Position numbers and translations under genes: made by a program. 64,000 nucleotides of DNA, taken from assembly GCF_009856605.1 (NCBI RefSeq), contig NZ_CP047242.1:5336501-5400500 (forward strand). Direction: 5' to 3'. The notes below the pieces were generated by a model. The model had not been told where the DNA came from and ran no database searches. It worked only from the letters and a program-made list of their open reading frames with translations. Positions 1 through 8,132 of this stretch are shown here, in pieces. The stretch comes from Trichormus variabilis 0441 (lineage in GTDB: Bacteria > Cyanobacteriota > Cyanobacteriia > Cyanobacteriales > Nostocaceae). Position 1 is the first letter of the stretch, and every line of letters starts with the position of its first letter.

Positions 1-22
1 TTCATCTTAAAACCCTTGTGAG
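1..22 (+). other. attL: left copy of the post-tRNA direct repeat
   Basis: The first 22 bases are identical to 62383-62404, where they directly follow a tRNA-Gly(UCC) 3' end; similarity continues with a few mismatches to about base 43. The window therefore begins immediately after a tRNA gene, and this is the left junction of an integrated element. The part of the repeat inside the tRNA lies upstream of the window and is not visible. Integration into a tRNA 3' end by a tyrosine integrase that regenerates the tRNA is standard for such elements; the size of about 62.4 kb is inferred from the two copies. Confidence 0.85.
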
Positions 23-44
23 GTAAGCCTTACAAGGGTTTTTT
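9..44 (+). terminator. Rho-independent terminator behind the (off-window) tRNA-Gly
   Basis: An 11-bp stem (bases 9-19 pairing with 32-42, core ACCCTTGT/ACAAGGGT) is followed by a run of T. It sits right after the presumed tRNA 3' end and is duplicated at 62391-62425. Confidence 0.8.
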
Positions 45-119
45 GTGTTTATAAGATACTTAATTTAATAGTACTTAAGTACCATATATGAACAAAAAAT
101 TGGGTCTGTTTAGGGTAAA

Positions 120-139
120 TTGGGTGTAAATTGGGTGTA
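120..139 (+). repeat. Left pair of TTGGGTGTA motifs (candidate integrase arm sites)
   Basis: TTGGGTGTA occurs at 120-128 and 131-139, separated by AA, with a weaker relative (TTGGGTCTG) at 100-108. The same 20-base pair with the same spacing occurs at 62271-62290, inside the right end. Paired short direct repeats near both termini are what arm-binding sites of lambda-type integrases look like. The role is inferred. Confidence 0.6.
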
Positions 140-178
140 GCGAACTGATGTACTATAATCAGCTAAAAACAGTGTAAT

Positions 179-1366
179 ATGTACACCAAAACACCCAAAG
201 GGAAAGTACCCAAGGGAAATGTCTCTATTATTGATTCCAATGGACGGCTACAACTACGATTTCGCTATGGAGGGAAAAGATACTATTTATCTCTTGGTTT
301 ACCCGATACAAAAATAAGCCGTAAAGCAGCAGAAGCAAAAAAGAATCAGATTGAGTTGGATATTGCTTCAGGAAATTTTGATCCAACTCTGGACAAGTAC
401 AAGCCTCAATCAGTGCTGAGTACCGTTGAACCTGACATTACACCCAAAGTTACACCCAAAATAACAGAACTTTGGGAAGGTTATATCAATTACAAATCAT
501 CAAGCCTCAAGGAAACAACTAAGGGATACCACAATAGCTTCACCAAACTGTTCCAACGTTTAGGTGATATACCATTGCTGGATGCTCTTAAAGTGAAAGC
601 AGAATTGGAGAGGATAACTACAGTAGGGCAAACCAAGCGGGCATTGATTCAACTTAATGCAGCTTGCAACTGGGCTGTAAAACATAAGTTGATTGACTCT
701 AACCCTTATGTGGGAATGGCTAACGAGATGCCAAAGTACCGTTATCAATTGGAACCTAAACCCAATGCTTTTTCAGAACAAGAAAGAGAAAAAATTATTA
801 AAGCATTTAAAGATCATCGGGGAAATTGGAACGGTAGAGGCTATACAGGCATCAGTTATAGTCATTATGCTTCACTTGTAGAATTTTTATTCCTGACAGG
901 TTGTCGTCCATCAGAAGCAATTGGGCTTCAATGGAAGCACATAGCAGAGGACTGTGGTTATATTCGCTTTGAAGAGTCAGTGACAACATCGGGAAATGGT
1001 ATCCCTACAAGAGTACAGGGATCTAAAAACAACAAAAAACGGCAATTCCCTTGTTCAGAAAGATTAAGAAATTTACTGATATCTATAAAACCTGAAAATC
1101 CTTATTTAGATGATTTGGTTTTTCCTAGTCCAAAGGGAAAAGTAATCAACTACAACAATTTTTGTAATAATGCCTGGAATAGAATTGTTGACCCTATTAA
1201 ACCAAACACTACACCTTATAGTTGTAGAGATACCTTCATCACTATTCAGATTCTTAAAGGCGTTTCCGAATCAGTCATAGGCAAATGGTGTGATACCAGC
1301 GTTGAGATGATTGAAAAGCATTATGCAGATTATCTAAAAATGCTGAATTTACGTCCCATTGATTAA
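179..1366 (+). CDS. int: Tyrosine recombinase / site-specific integrase of the element
   Basis: This protein of 395 residues catalyses integration and excision at the tRNA-Gly att site. The N-terminal 1-75 resembles the Arm/AP2-like DNA-binding region of phage integrases, about 95-185 is the core-binding (SAM-like) domain, and 200-395 is catalytic. Visible catalytic residues are Arg243 in TGCRPSEA, a lysine near 286, Arg350 in YSCRDTF and the nucleophile Tyr382 in EKHYADY. The usual His of the HxxR box is Tyr347 and the later H/W position is Trp370. The gene lies 178 bp from the left end and reads inward, the classic position. Its own coding sequence contains two TTACACCCAA boxes (438-447, 450-459), which are inverted copies of the terminal TTGGGTGTA motif. 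ATG start. Confidence 0.93.
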   Translation: MYTKTPKGKVPKGNVSIIDSNGRLQLRFRYGGKRYYLSLGLPDTKISRKAAEAKKNQIELDIASGNFDPTLDKYKPQSVLSTVEPDITPKVTPKITELWEGYINYKSSSLKETTKGYHNSFTKLFQRLGDIPLLDALKVKAELERITTVGQTKRALIQLNAACNWAVKHKLIDSNPYVGMANEMPKYRYQLEPKPNAFSEQEREKIIKAFKDHRGNWNGRGYTGISYSHYASLVEFLFLTGCRPSEAIGLQWKHIAEDCGYIRFEESVTTSGNGIPTRVQGSKNNKKRQFPCSERLRNLLISIKPENPYLDDLVFPSPKGKVINYNNFCNNAWNRIVDPIKPNTTPYSCRDTFITIQILKGVSESVIGKWCDTSVEMIEKHYADYLKMLNLRPID

Positions 1367-1415
1367 TCTGTATAACTGGTTTTAATTAACAAACATTAGT
1401 AAAACGAAGAAAGTT

Positions 1416-2150
1416 ATGTACACAAAAAAGTTACTCTTACCCATGCCTTATGGTATTTCTCCTGTATCAATTTATTTTCATTCTAAAATTTTTATTCGTG
1501 GTGTTTTAAATGAACTTACATCTGAGGAAAAAAACCAAGATTTGATTCAAACAGATACAGGACGATTAATCATAAAGTATCGTCAGCTTGTAGTTGGAGA
1601 ATTTTATCGACAAATTATTGATAATAAATTTGCTAAATGGAATGTAGATAAAATATTAAAGCCGATAATTATGCCAGAGGTAGATTTATGGAAATCTGTT
1701 TATCAAATGCTTGAAAAAATGTCCAATCTCAACTCTTTCGCTACTCATCCTGCTCATTTGCTGCGTGAATTGGTAGAAGAGGGAGACCTTATGGTTTTTA
1801 TTGCTACTTACTCAGGCGGGAAACTGAGAGTTAAAAAGTATTTAGCTCTTAGACAACATCAAAACAGGGAACTCCAAGGATGCGAAAATCCTTTTGATCG
1901 AGAAGAAAGCCCTCATACATGGAAAATTATGGATTTGGCAATCAAGTTAGCAAATGTTGATGATGAGTTTAGGAAAAGATTTTATATGCCTGTTGTGGTA
2001 GCTAGGCAGAAAATTACCGCTTTTATGAAAAAAGATAGAATCAGAATCTATTTTAAGGGAAAATTGCAAAGACAAGGTAGAAAAAAAGAATCAATCAGTC
2101 AAAAAGGCTATCTGGTAAGGGTTACAAAAGAAAAGTCGCTTTCGCGCTAG
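1416..2150 (+). CDS. Uncharacterised element protein between integrase and Xis-like gene
   Basis: I do not recognise this protein of 244 residues. It is basic, especially in the last 40 residues (many K/R), has no membrane segment and no clear motif. It begins MYTKK, similar to the first residues of the integrase. It sits 49 bp behind the integrase on the same strand and 50 bp before the Xis-like gene, so the three probably form an early module for excision or replication control. The basic tail suggests nucleic-acid binding, which is a guess. Confidence 0.65.
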   Translation: MYTKKLLLPMPYGISPVSIYFHSKIFIRGVLNELTSEEKNQDLIQTDTGRLIIKYRQLVVGEFYRQIIDNKFAKWNVDKILKPIIMPEVDLWKSVYQMLEKMSNLNSFATHPAHLLRELVEEGDLMVFIATYSGGKLRVKKYLALRQHQNRELQGCENPFDREESPHTWKIMDLAIKLANVDDEFRKRFYMPVVVARQKITAFMKKDRIRIYFKGKLQRQGRKKESISQKGYLVRVTKEKSLSR

Positions 2151-2200
2151 ATTGGTAAAAATGGTTCATATTGGATTAGTTCGTTAACAATAACTCCGAT

Positions 2201-2467
2201 ATGAACTATTTTGTTAGCAAAAGACAGCTATCAGAACAAATAGGTTTATCATCTGAAACATTTAAGCGATATCGGCTCAAAGGGATTTGGGAAGAAGGAA
2301 TCCATTGGCAAAAAATAAATTCCAGAACTACGCTTTACAACATTACTTTAATACTCGATTGGATTGCTAATAGAGATAATCCACAGGCGCATCAAAGAGC
2401 GATAGATATTTATCTTCAGTCCCTTCCATCTAATCAACCACAGAAAAGAGGAAGGAAGGTCAATTGA
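2201..2467 (+). CDS. Small HTH protein, probable excisionase-like
   Basis: This protein of 88 residues has an N-terminal helix-turn-helix: SKRQLSEQIGLSSETFKRYR (residues 6-25) fits a MerR/excisionase-type winged helix that binds DNA. The C-terminus is basic (QKRGRK). Size, fold and place in the integrase-primase module fit a recombination directionality factor or a small element regulator. No partner evidence separates these two roles. Confidence 0.6.
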   Translation: MNYFVSKRQLSEQIGLSSETFKRYRLKGIWEEGIHWQKINSRTTLYNITLILDWIANRDNPQAHQRAIDIYLQSLPSNQPQKRGRKVN

Positions 2468-2795
2468 TACACGAGAATTATCAAAAACAAGATTCAACCG
2501 CTCCTCAGAGCAAATATATAAGATTATTCGTGCATAAAGGGGTGAACTAAACTCATGATTTTTACCCTAGAAAAGACAAACTCTTGAGAGAGCGCAATTA
2601 AAGAATTAAGTGACTGTGCAAAAATGAATTTCCCACTATTAGTTGCTCTGAAACAAGACAACATAAGTTTTTAGAACGGGATAAAAACAAAGATATTGAG
2701 TATGAAGCCGATGACAAAACTTCTAAGTCATTGTACTCAAACAGTTCATCAAAGCATTTCTAAATATTTATTAGCATAAGGGATAACAAATCGCC
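2468..2795. other. Intergenic region before the primase
   Basis: There are 328 bases without a convincing gene. I see no tRNA, hairpin with T-run or repeat. The last 30 bases (AAGGGATAAC before the ATG) probably hold the primase leader and ribosome site. Confidence 0.5.
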
Positions 2796-5639
2796 ATGTA
2801 TGCACAAACAGGCAAAGGAGCAAATGCTCCTACAATTGACGTAGCTCAAATCTGTCAACAACTTAAAGCTCTTGGATTTAATCAAAATGATGCAGTCTGT
2901 CTCCGCGCTTTTTATCCTAGCAACGATCCACGAAAAACCAATGATAAGGGGAGAAAGGCAGAAACTAATAATTTAGATGAACTAGTCGAAATTGTTAGGC
3001 AATTTCAATCAGAGGGTAGAGGGGTTTACTTGGTTGTGAATGGCCCTGGACATAGAGATCAAGATATCACTAACTGTCGCGCACTTTTTATTGAACATGA
3101 CGATTTAGATAAAGAAGTACAGAGAGAATTATGGCGATCGCTCAAACTGCCAGAACCAAGTTTGCAGATAGATACTGGCGGTAGGTCTATACATAGTTAT
3201 TGGGTTTTTGACCAGTTCATCAATCCTCAGCAGTGGAAACGCCTGCAAGCTGACTTACTGGAGTATGCAGATGCAGATCGCGCACTCAAAAATCCATCGA
3301 GGGTGATGAGGCTGGCCGGGTGTTTGCACTTTTCACTCAATAACCAAAGCAACGGACAAACAACAATTATTTCTAACTCAGGCAAGCTTTATTCTTTTGA
3401 AGAATTAAGAAAATCAATACCTTGTTACAAACCACAATCACAAGAAAATGCCCCTGTGGCTGATGATTGGGCTGATATGCGAAAGCTTTCTCCATATCTA
3501 GATGGATATCAAACAGGGGGGCGCAAAGGATGGATAACCTGTAAGTGTCCTGCTCATGATGGTGACAGTCATGATAGTTTACACGTTAACGAAGCTACAG
3601 GAAAATTTCGCTGTCATGGTGGGTGCAATACTAAAGATGTTTTTAGAGCTGCTCTAGACATCGCTAAATCAAAAGGCCATATCGCTCCAGAAAAACACCA
3701 ACAGGCGATCGCCCAACCATCAAAAGTTCTTATTCACACTACAGCCACCATTCCATACGACGATATTAAAGCTGAGTACATCAATTTGCTAGATTCTCAG
3801 GTTTCAAAATCAGAAATAAGTCGTTTTAAAACTGAGGCAAACAAAAAGTATTATCCTGTAAAGTTAGACAATTTTCTAGGCAATGTAGAAGCAGAACATC
3901 GTAAGTCTGAAGATAATGAACTGATAAGAGAAGACATTCAAACAATATTAAGATGTTCCAAGATTAATTTAGATGTTAGGCAGTTCTTACCAAGAACAAT
4001 AGCGACAGCCTTAATGTTATTTGGGCGCAACCAATCGCTACCAGAGACCTCATTAATGATGTGTTTAATCAGCGTAGTTAGCTCATCTCACATGGTTGGT
4101 ACAAAGGTTTTGATCGGAAATAGGCACAATGAATTTTATCAAAATCCAGCTATTAACCATGCTTTAGTTGGTGAGTCTGGAACTGGTAAGTCAATCATCT
4201 TTAGAGCTTTGGTTAAAAAGCCCCTAAATGCTCTAAGAGAGGAAGAAGTTAAACGATTTAAAGAAGAATCAGAAGAATACAACAGAGATTTAGCTGCATG
4301 GGAAAAATCTGATAAATCCACTCCACAACCAGAAGCACCAAAGCCAGTAAACAAGATGTATTTAACTGGCTCCACATTGGAAGGATTGAAAGATTACATT
4401 GCAAAAGCACCAGAATACTCAATACTGAATGTTGTTGATGAATTATCAGGTTTGTTTGGTGGATTCAATCAATACAAGCGTGGTCAAGGTAATGACCGCC
4501 AAGAATTTCTCAGTTTGTATGATGGTGATGGATTCAGTGAAGCTAAAGTATCAAAGAACATTTGTGTTGGGGCAAATAACACAGCTTGGCTTGGTGGATT
4601 ACAACCCTCCATTCTTCATCAATATTTTCAGATTGGCGCAAGTGATGGATTACTACCCAGATTTACTTTTTCAATACTGAATGAAGATATACGTCTACTA
4701 CCAGATGAGAGCGCACCGGTTATTGACTTAACTGGACTGCTTCAAGGACTGTACAGGGCAACACTTAACTGTGCGCCTCAGACGTACCATATTACAGATG
4801 AGGCTTACCAATATTTCCGTAGTGTGGACAATAAATGGCAACTTGAAGCCGGAAGGCTTCCAAACGGTGCTTTGAAAGAGTTCTTGAAAAAGTGTACAGG
4901 GTTGTTGGGACGGGTATCCTTAAATCTCCATCTCATCCATGAACTATCAGATTCTTTTTGTGAAACTCCACCAGCAATCATTCCCTTAATTCGAGTACAA
5001 CAGGCTGCGGGCATCGTTGAGCATCTATTAACACAGATTCAGACAGTGCATCTACAAATAGCTGGGGAATCAACACAGTCTGCAATTTTAGCCATGATTA
5101 AGCTTTCTATAAAACGCCAATCACTTGGTGAGGAAGGATGGCTCACTGCAAGAGATGTCAGCCTCAGCCAAAACGCTAAAGGCCGGATGAAATCAGCCGA
5201 GGTTAGAGAACTGATGACTAAGGCAGTAGATATGGGTTACGGGGAATTAAGAGGAACTGGTAAACGATTAGAGTTTAGAACTAATAAAGTTGTAGACGAT
5301 TTGTTGGCTACTGATAAAAAAGCCTCAACCACTGTAAAAACAAGAAGTTCAGAAGAAAATAGTCAAAACTCTGTAGATGATTGTAGACGATTTGTAGATA
5401 ATTATTTCTCTCCTGAAACCATCGTGAAAACTGAATTACAGAAAAAACAGTCTGATTTTGTAGACGATGTAGACAATTTTTCTCATGAGGTGAAGGTCAA
5501 AACATTGGTTGAGCCACAAACAGATACTCCAGTTGTGAACTTGGATGAAAATTTACATAGAGAATCGTCTACAACATCTACAAATCAAGATCGTTATTCC
5601 GAAAGTATTGGTAGAAATAGCTTTGAGCCTGTTTCTTAA
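2796..5639 (+). CDS. AEP primase / DUF3987 helicase, replication protein of the element
   Basis: This protein of 947 residues is a fused primase-helicase. Residues 80-180 carry archaeo-eukaryotic primase signs: FIEHDD (98-103), SIHSYW (131-136) and an RVMRLAG segment near 169-175. A CHC2-like zinc knuckle follows at about 248-282 (CKCPAHDG ... FRCHGGC). The middle is a DUF3987 helicase-like ATPase with Walker A VGESGTGKS near residue 458 and a hydrophobic NVVDELSG (Walker B-like) near 547. Such proteins replicate plasmids, phage satellites and integrative elements, so the element can probably replicate after excision. The C-terminal 100 residues are low complexity with repeated VDD words, encoded by iteron-like DNA. 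The frame continues after the TAA for 77 more sense codons, so the protein may once have been longer. Confidence 0.85.
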   Translation: MYAQTGKGANAPTIDVAQICQQLKALGFNQNDAVCLRAFYPSNDPRKTNDKGRKAETNNLDELVEIVRQFQSEGRGVYLVVNGPGHRDQDITNCRALFIEHDDLDKEVQRELWRSLKLPEPSLQIDTGGRSIHSYWVFDQFINPQQWKRLQADLLEYADADRALKNPSRVMRLAGCLHFSLNNQSNGQTTIISNSGKLYSFEELRKSIPCYKPQSQENAPVADDWADMRKLSPYLDGYQTGGRKGWITCKCPAHDGDSHDSLHVNEATGKFRCHGGCNTKDVFRAALDIAKSKGHIAPEKHQQAIAQPSKVLIHTTATIPYDDIKAEYINLLDSQVSKSEISRFKTEANKKYYPVKLDNFLGNVEAEHRKSEDNELIREDIQTILRCSKINLDVRQFLPRTIATALMLFGRNQSLPETSLMMCLISVVSSSHMVGTKVLIGNRHNEFYQNPAINHALVGESGTGKSIIFRALVKKPLNALREEEVKRFKEESEEYNRDLAAWEKSDKSTPQPEAPKPVNKMYLTGSTLEGLKDYIAKAPEYSILNVVDELSGLFGGFNQYKRGQGNDRQEFLSLYDGDGFSEAKVSKNICVGANNTAWLGGLQPSILHQYFQIGASDGLLPRFTFSILNEDIRLLPDESAPVIDLTGLLQGLYRATLNCAPQTYHITDEAYQYFRSVDNKWQLEAGRLPNGALKEFLKKCTGLLGRVSLNLHLIHELSDSFCETPPAIIPLIRVQQAAGIVEHLLTQIQTVHLQIAGESTQSAILAMIKLSIKRQSLGEEGWLTARDVSLSQNAKGRMKSAEVRELMTKAVDMGYGELRGTGKRLEFRTNKVVDDLLATDKKASTTVKTRSSEENSQNSVDDCRRFVDNYFSPETIVKTELQKKQSDFVDDVDNFSHEVKVKTLVEPQTDTPVVNLDENLHRESSTTSTNQDRYSESIGRNSFEPVS

Positions 5640-5739
5640 GAGTCTACAGATTATGTACACTTATCTACAAGTTCTGAGCCACAATTAGATGAAATCACTA
5701 TCAGCGATAGCTTTGAGGTGATTTCTCCAAAGGTCTACA
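5291..5739. repeat. Iteron-like cluster of TGTAGAY repeats
   Basis: The word TGTAGA(C/T) occurs six times on the plus strand (5291, 5372, 5382, 5393, 5459, 5468; usually TGTAGACGAT) and then five times on the minus strand (ending 5573, 5582, 5648, 5669, 5739). The cluster covers the 3' end of the primase gene and the sense tail beyond its stop. Direct then inverted short repeats beside a replication gene resemble a plasmid origin. Part of the repetition could simply encode the VDD words. Confidence 0.5.
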
Positions 5740-5873
5740 AATTTAAACAAGGGGATAAAGTTAGCTACCAAGGTTCAGAAGCTGAAGTGCTTACAATGAT
5801 GGGTGAAAAATTATTTATTGACGTGGGCGATCGCTCATGTTCAGTGAGTATTAGTGATGTTAATCCAACATGA
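5640..5873 (+). pseudogene. In-frame C-terminal tail of the primase, cut off by a stop
   Basis: Directly after the primase TAA (5637-5639) the same frame stays open for 77 codons and ends at TGA 5871-5873. It reads like protein: a Ser/Glu/Asp-rich linker, then KQGDKVSYQGSEAEVLTMMG and GDRSCSVSISDV, which looks like a small SH3/KOW-type beta barrel. A near repeat of the words before the stop (NSFEPVS against DSFEVIS) crosses the stop. There is no good start codon of its own, so it is either a lost domain (nonsense mutation), readthrough, or a sequencing error at 5637. Confidence 0.55.
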
Positions 5874-6040
5874 CCGCGATCGCTCACAAAGTCTTAGAAG
5901 AAAACAAAAAGCAAGTACAGGGAATTACTCATACAAGCCACTTGACTTGTGACTTTATACATACACAAGTTGTATTAGTTCTTCCACTTGTGAAGAACAA
6001 AAAGCGATGACTATACCAGTAATTTTGTAAGAGAAAGCTT

Positions 6041-6628
6041 ATGGTTGCCAATCCTGAAATTTGTCGAGCCAATGGAAAAAAATCTCGTGGGCCAGTTACA
6101 CAAAATGGCAAGTCGATTGCTGCTCAAAACTCTACTCGGCATGGCTTACTTTCGGTTAATCCACCGCTAGTGCTGGGTGAAGATTTAGAGATATTTCAAG
6201 GCTGTGTACAGTCTTTAATTGACGAATATCAACCAACAACTGCTACGGAAAAACTGCTGGTGCAGCAAGTGGCAATGGGGTGGCTCAAGTTAAATCGACT
6301 TTGGCAGGCGGAGGCGGCGATCGCCAATCTTGCTATATTGAGGACTGAAATGAACTTTAAATTTCCCGATGCTTTGCAATCACTCATGGACTTGGGAACC
6401 GATAGAAGTGGGGGTGCAGAACTGGAAAGTTTGCAGGCACAGATTAGGGAGGAGGAGAAGAAATCCCTGGCTTTGCCGCAAAATACAGATAAATTAGCTC
6501 GATATGAGCGGCACATTTCAAGAGGGTTGAACCAAGCATTAGAGCATTTGGCAACCATCCGCCAGCAACGGCAGAATCAGGATTCTATGGGTTCGTATGG
6601 TTATAAAACTGTTCAGCTAGTTAAATAG
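6041..6628 (+). CDS. Mobile-element-associated protein, function unknown
   Basis: This protein of 195 residues begins with an N-terminal block (RANGKKSRGPVTQNGKS ... NSTRHGL) that recurs in proteins of phages and mobile elements across bacteria. The block is basic and Gly-rich and probably binds DNA or RNA. The rest is predicted helical (residues 45-185, Leu/Gln/Ala rich). It lies about 170 bp after the primase tail on the same strand and belongs with the element backbone rather than the cargo. No enzymatic motif is seen. Confidence 0.7.
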   Translation: MVANPEICRANGKKSRGPVTQNGKSIAAQNSTRHGLLSVNPPLVLGEDLEIFQGCVQSLIDEYQPTTATEKLLVQQVAMGWLKLNRLWQAEAAIANLAILRTEMNFKFPDALQSLMDLGTDRSGGAELESLQAQIREEEKKSLALPQNTDKLARYERHISRGLNQALEHLATIRQQRQNQDSMGSYGYKTVQLVK

Positions 6629-6847
6629 CAAATTCAACAGTTCAGTTTTGGGTGTTTTATCTTCTCGCCTTTAATGCTGTGCGGGAATGAATAAGAAATT
6701 TCTAGTTTAAACTCCAAAGATAGGAGGGGCAGACACAACAGTCCACATTAATTTTATCAGGCGATAAGCAAAGCTTAAGCCTTCGGCGATCGCAATAGCA
6801 CTAAGCTCTTGAAAACCCTTAATTTTCCGTTGATTTCACTAGCCCAA

Positions 6848-7279
6848 TCAATCCCACGATCGCGTTAATGGCTCAATTGGTATATCTGGATCAATCTCAA
6901 TCACGGTGATATTTGCATTCTCCACCACCGTATTTCCCATAATGGTATTGTGCATTGCCTCAAACTTCGATTCTTCCTCAGCAATGCGCTCATAGTGCAG
7001 AATTACATGGTAATGCTTGGTAATTGGCTTTCCAGTGTCTAATCGCTCTACTGTGTCCCAAGCTATATTTTGTTGTTCTTCTGCTATTTTGCGATAGTCA
7101 TCGGCTAGTTGTTCTAAGGCGATCGCGATCGCGTGTTCTTTGGTTTGCCCGTAGCATTGTATATTTTCTCTAGGAGAATCGCTCAGAGACGATGATAACT
7201 GACAAATATACTGTCCATTGTCTTGGGGTTGCACGGCGATCGTAATAGTTCCAGTGATGTCCGGGTTTACGTCAGTCAT
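6848..7279 (-). CDS. Hypothetical protein with HicB-like N-terminus
   Basis: This protein of 143 residues starts with beta strands and a helix (GTITIAVQPQDNGQYICQL, then AIAIALEQLADDYRKIAEEQ), a pattern vaguely like HicB-type antitoxin folds, followed by a helical stretch and an acidic tail. I do not recognise the family. It is divergent from the HigBA operon with about 190-220 bp between them, so shared regulation is possible but unproven. Confidence 0.5.
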   Translation of the reverse strand: MTDVNPDITGTITIAVQPQDNGQYICQLSSSLSDSPRENIQCYGQTKEHAIAIALEQLADDYRKIAEEQQNIAWDTVERLDTGKPITKHYHVILHYERIAEEESKFEAMHNTIMGNTVVENANITVIEIDPDIPIEPLTRSWD

Positions 7280-7496
7280 ATTAACGGTGCTGGGAAAGAT
7301 TCAGAGGATATGCTTACGGTTAAATTCTAAACTTAGATACAGCACAGCTTGTTGTCAGGCATCTTTAATGTTCAAGTTTTGTAAGAATGAGCGATCAGCT
7401 ACCCTGGGCGGTTACGCCATCGCTTGGGCAATGTCAAAATTTACCACTTGAAATGTATACTAACGTTTGACGATAGTAACGCAAAACGATATCATT

Positions 7497-7781
7497 GTGA
7501 TTGTTAATTTCAAGTCTGAAGAGACAAAGCTAATTTTTGAAGGCTTTACATCTTCTCAATACCCACCCAATATTCAGAAGACTGCTTTACGAAAACTACT
7601 TATCCTTGATGCAGCAACATCAATTAATGACTTACGCGTCCCACCAGGAAATCGCCTAGAAAAGCTAGTTGGCGATAGAAGTGGCCAGTACAGTATTCGG
7701 ATTAATGACCAATGGCGGATTTGCTTTGTTTGGACAGATGAAAACAATGCTTCGGAAGTTGAAATAGTCGATTACCACTAA
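7497..7781 (+). CDS. higB: HigB-type toxin (RelE superfamily mRNA interferase)
   Basis: The protein has 94 residues from the GTG at 7497; an upstream TTG at 7467 is open too, but family members begin near VNFKSEETKLIFEGF. HigB toxins cleave mRNA on the ribosome. Diagnostic words are LRVPPGNRLEKLVGDRSGQY and SIRINDQWRICFVW near the C-terminus, with Arg and Trp/Phe at the usual catalytic end. The antitoxin gene follows 14 bp downstream, giving the inverted toxin-first order typical of higBA. It probably acts as a stabilisation module for the element or as an anti-phage module. Confidence 0.9.
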   Translation: MIVNFKSEETKLIFEGFTSSQYPPNIQKTALRKLLILDAATSINDLRVPPGNRLEKLVGDRSGQYSIRINDQWRICFVWTDENNASEVEIVDYH

Positions 7782-7795
7782 GTATAAAAATCATT

Positions 7796-8104
7796 ATGAA
7801 TAACAACCGTTTGCCAAACATTCATCCAGGTGAAATCCTAAAACTAGACTTTTTAGAACCGTTGAATATCACAGCTTATCGATTAAGCAAAGATATAGGT
7901 GTAACTCAGACACGAATTAGTGAAATTTTATCTGGAAAACGGAGTATTACGGCTGATACAGCTTTGCGTCTATCCCACTATTTTGGCAACACCGCCCAGT
8001 TTTGGTTAAATTTACAAACACAATATGATTTACGTCAAGCCCTTGAAGAAAATTCAGAAGTTTATAATCAAATTTCTAAATTTCTGTCTGATGATGTAGC
8101 CTAA
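7796..8104 (+). CDS. higA: HigA-type antitoxin, HTH (XRE family)
   Basis: This protein of 102 residues has the family opening IHPGEILKLDFLEPLNIT and an XRE helix-turn-helix (AYRLSKDIGVTQTRISEIL, then SGKRSITADTALRLSHYFG). It neutralises HigB and represses the operon. It is 14 bp downstream of higB, and its last 30 residues are helical, as usual for toxin contacts. Confidence 0.92.
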   Translation: MNNNRLPNIHPGEILKLDFLEPLNITAYRLSKDIGVTQTRISEILSGKRSITADTALRLSHYFGNTAQFWLNLQTQYDLRQALEENSEVYNQISKFLSDDVA

Positions 8105-8132
8105 AATTCATACAAATCATGAAATGAGCGAT

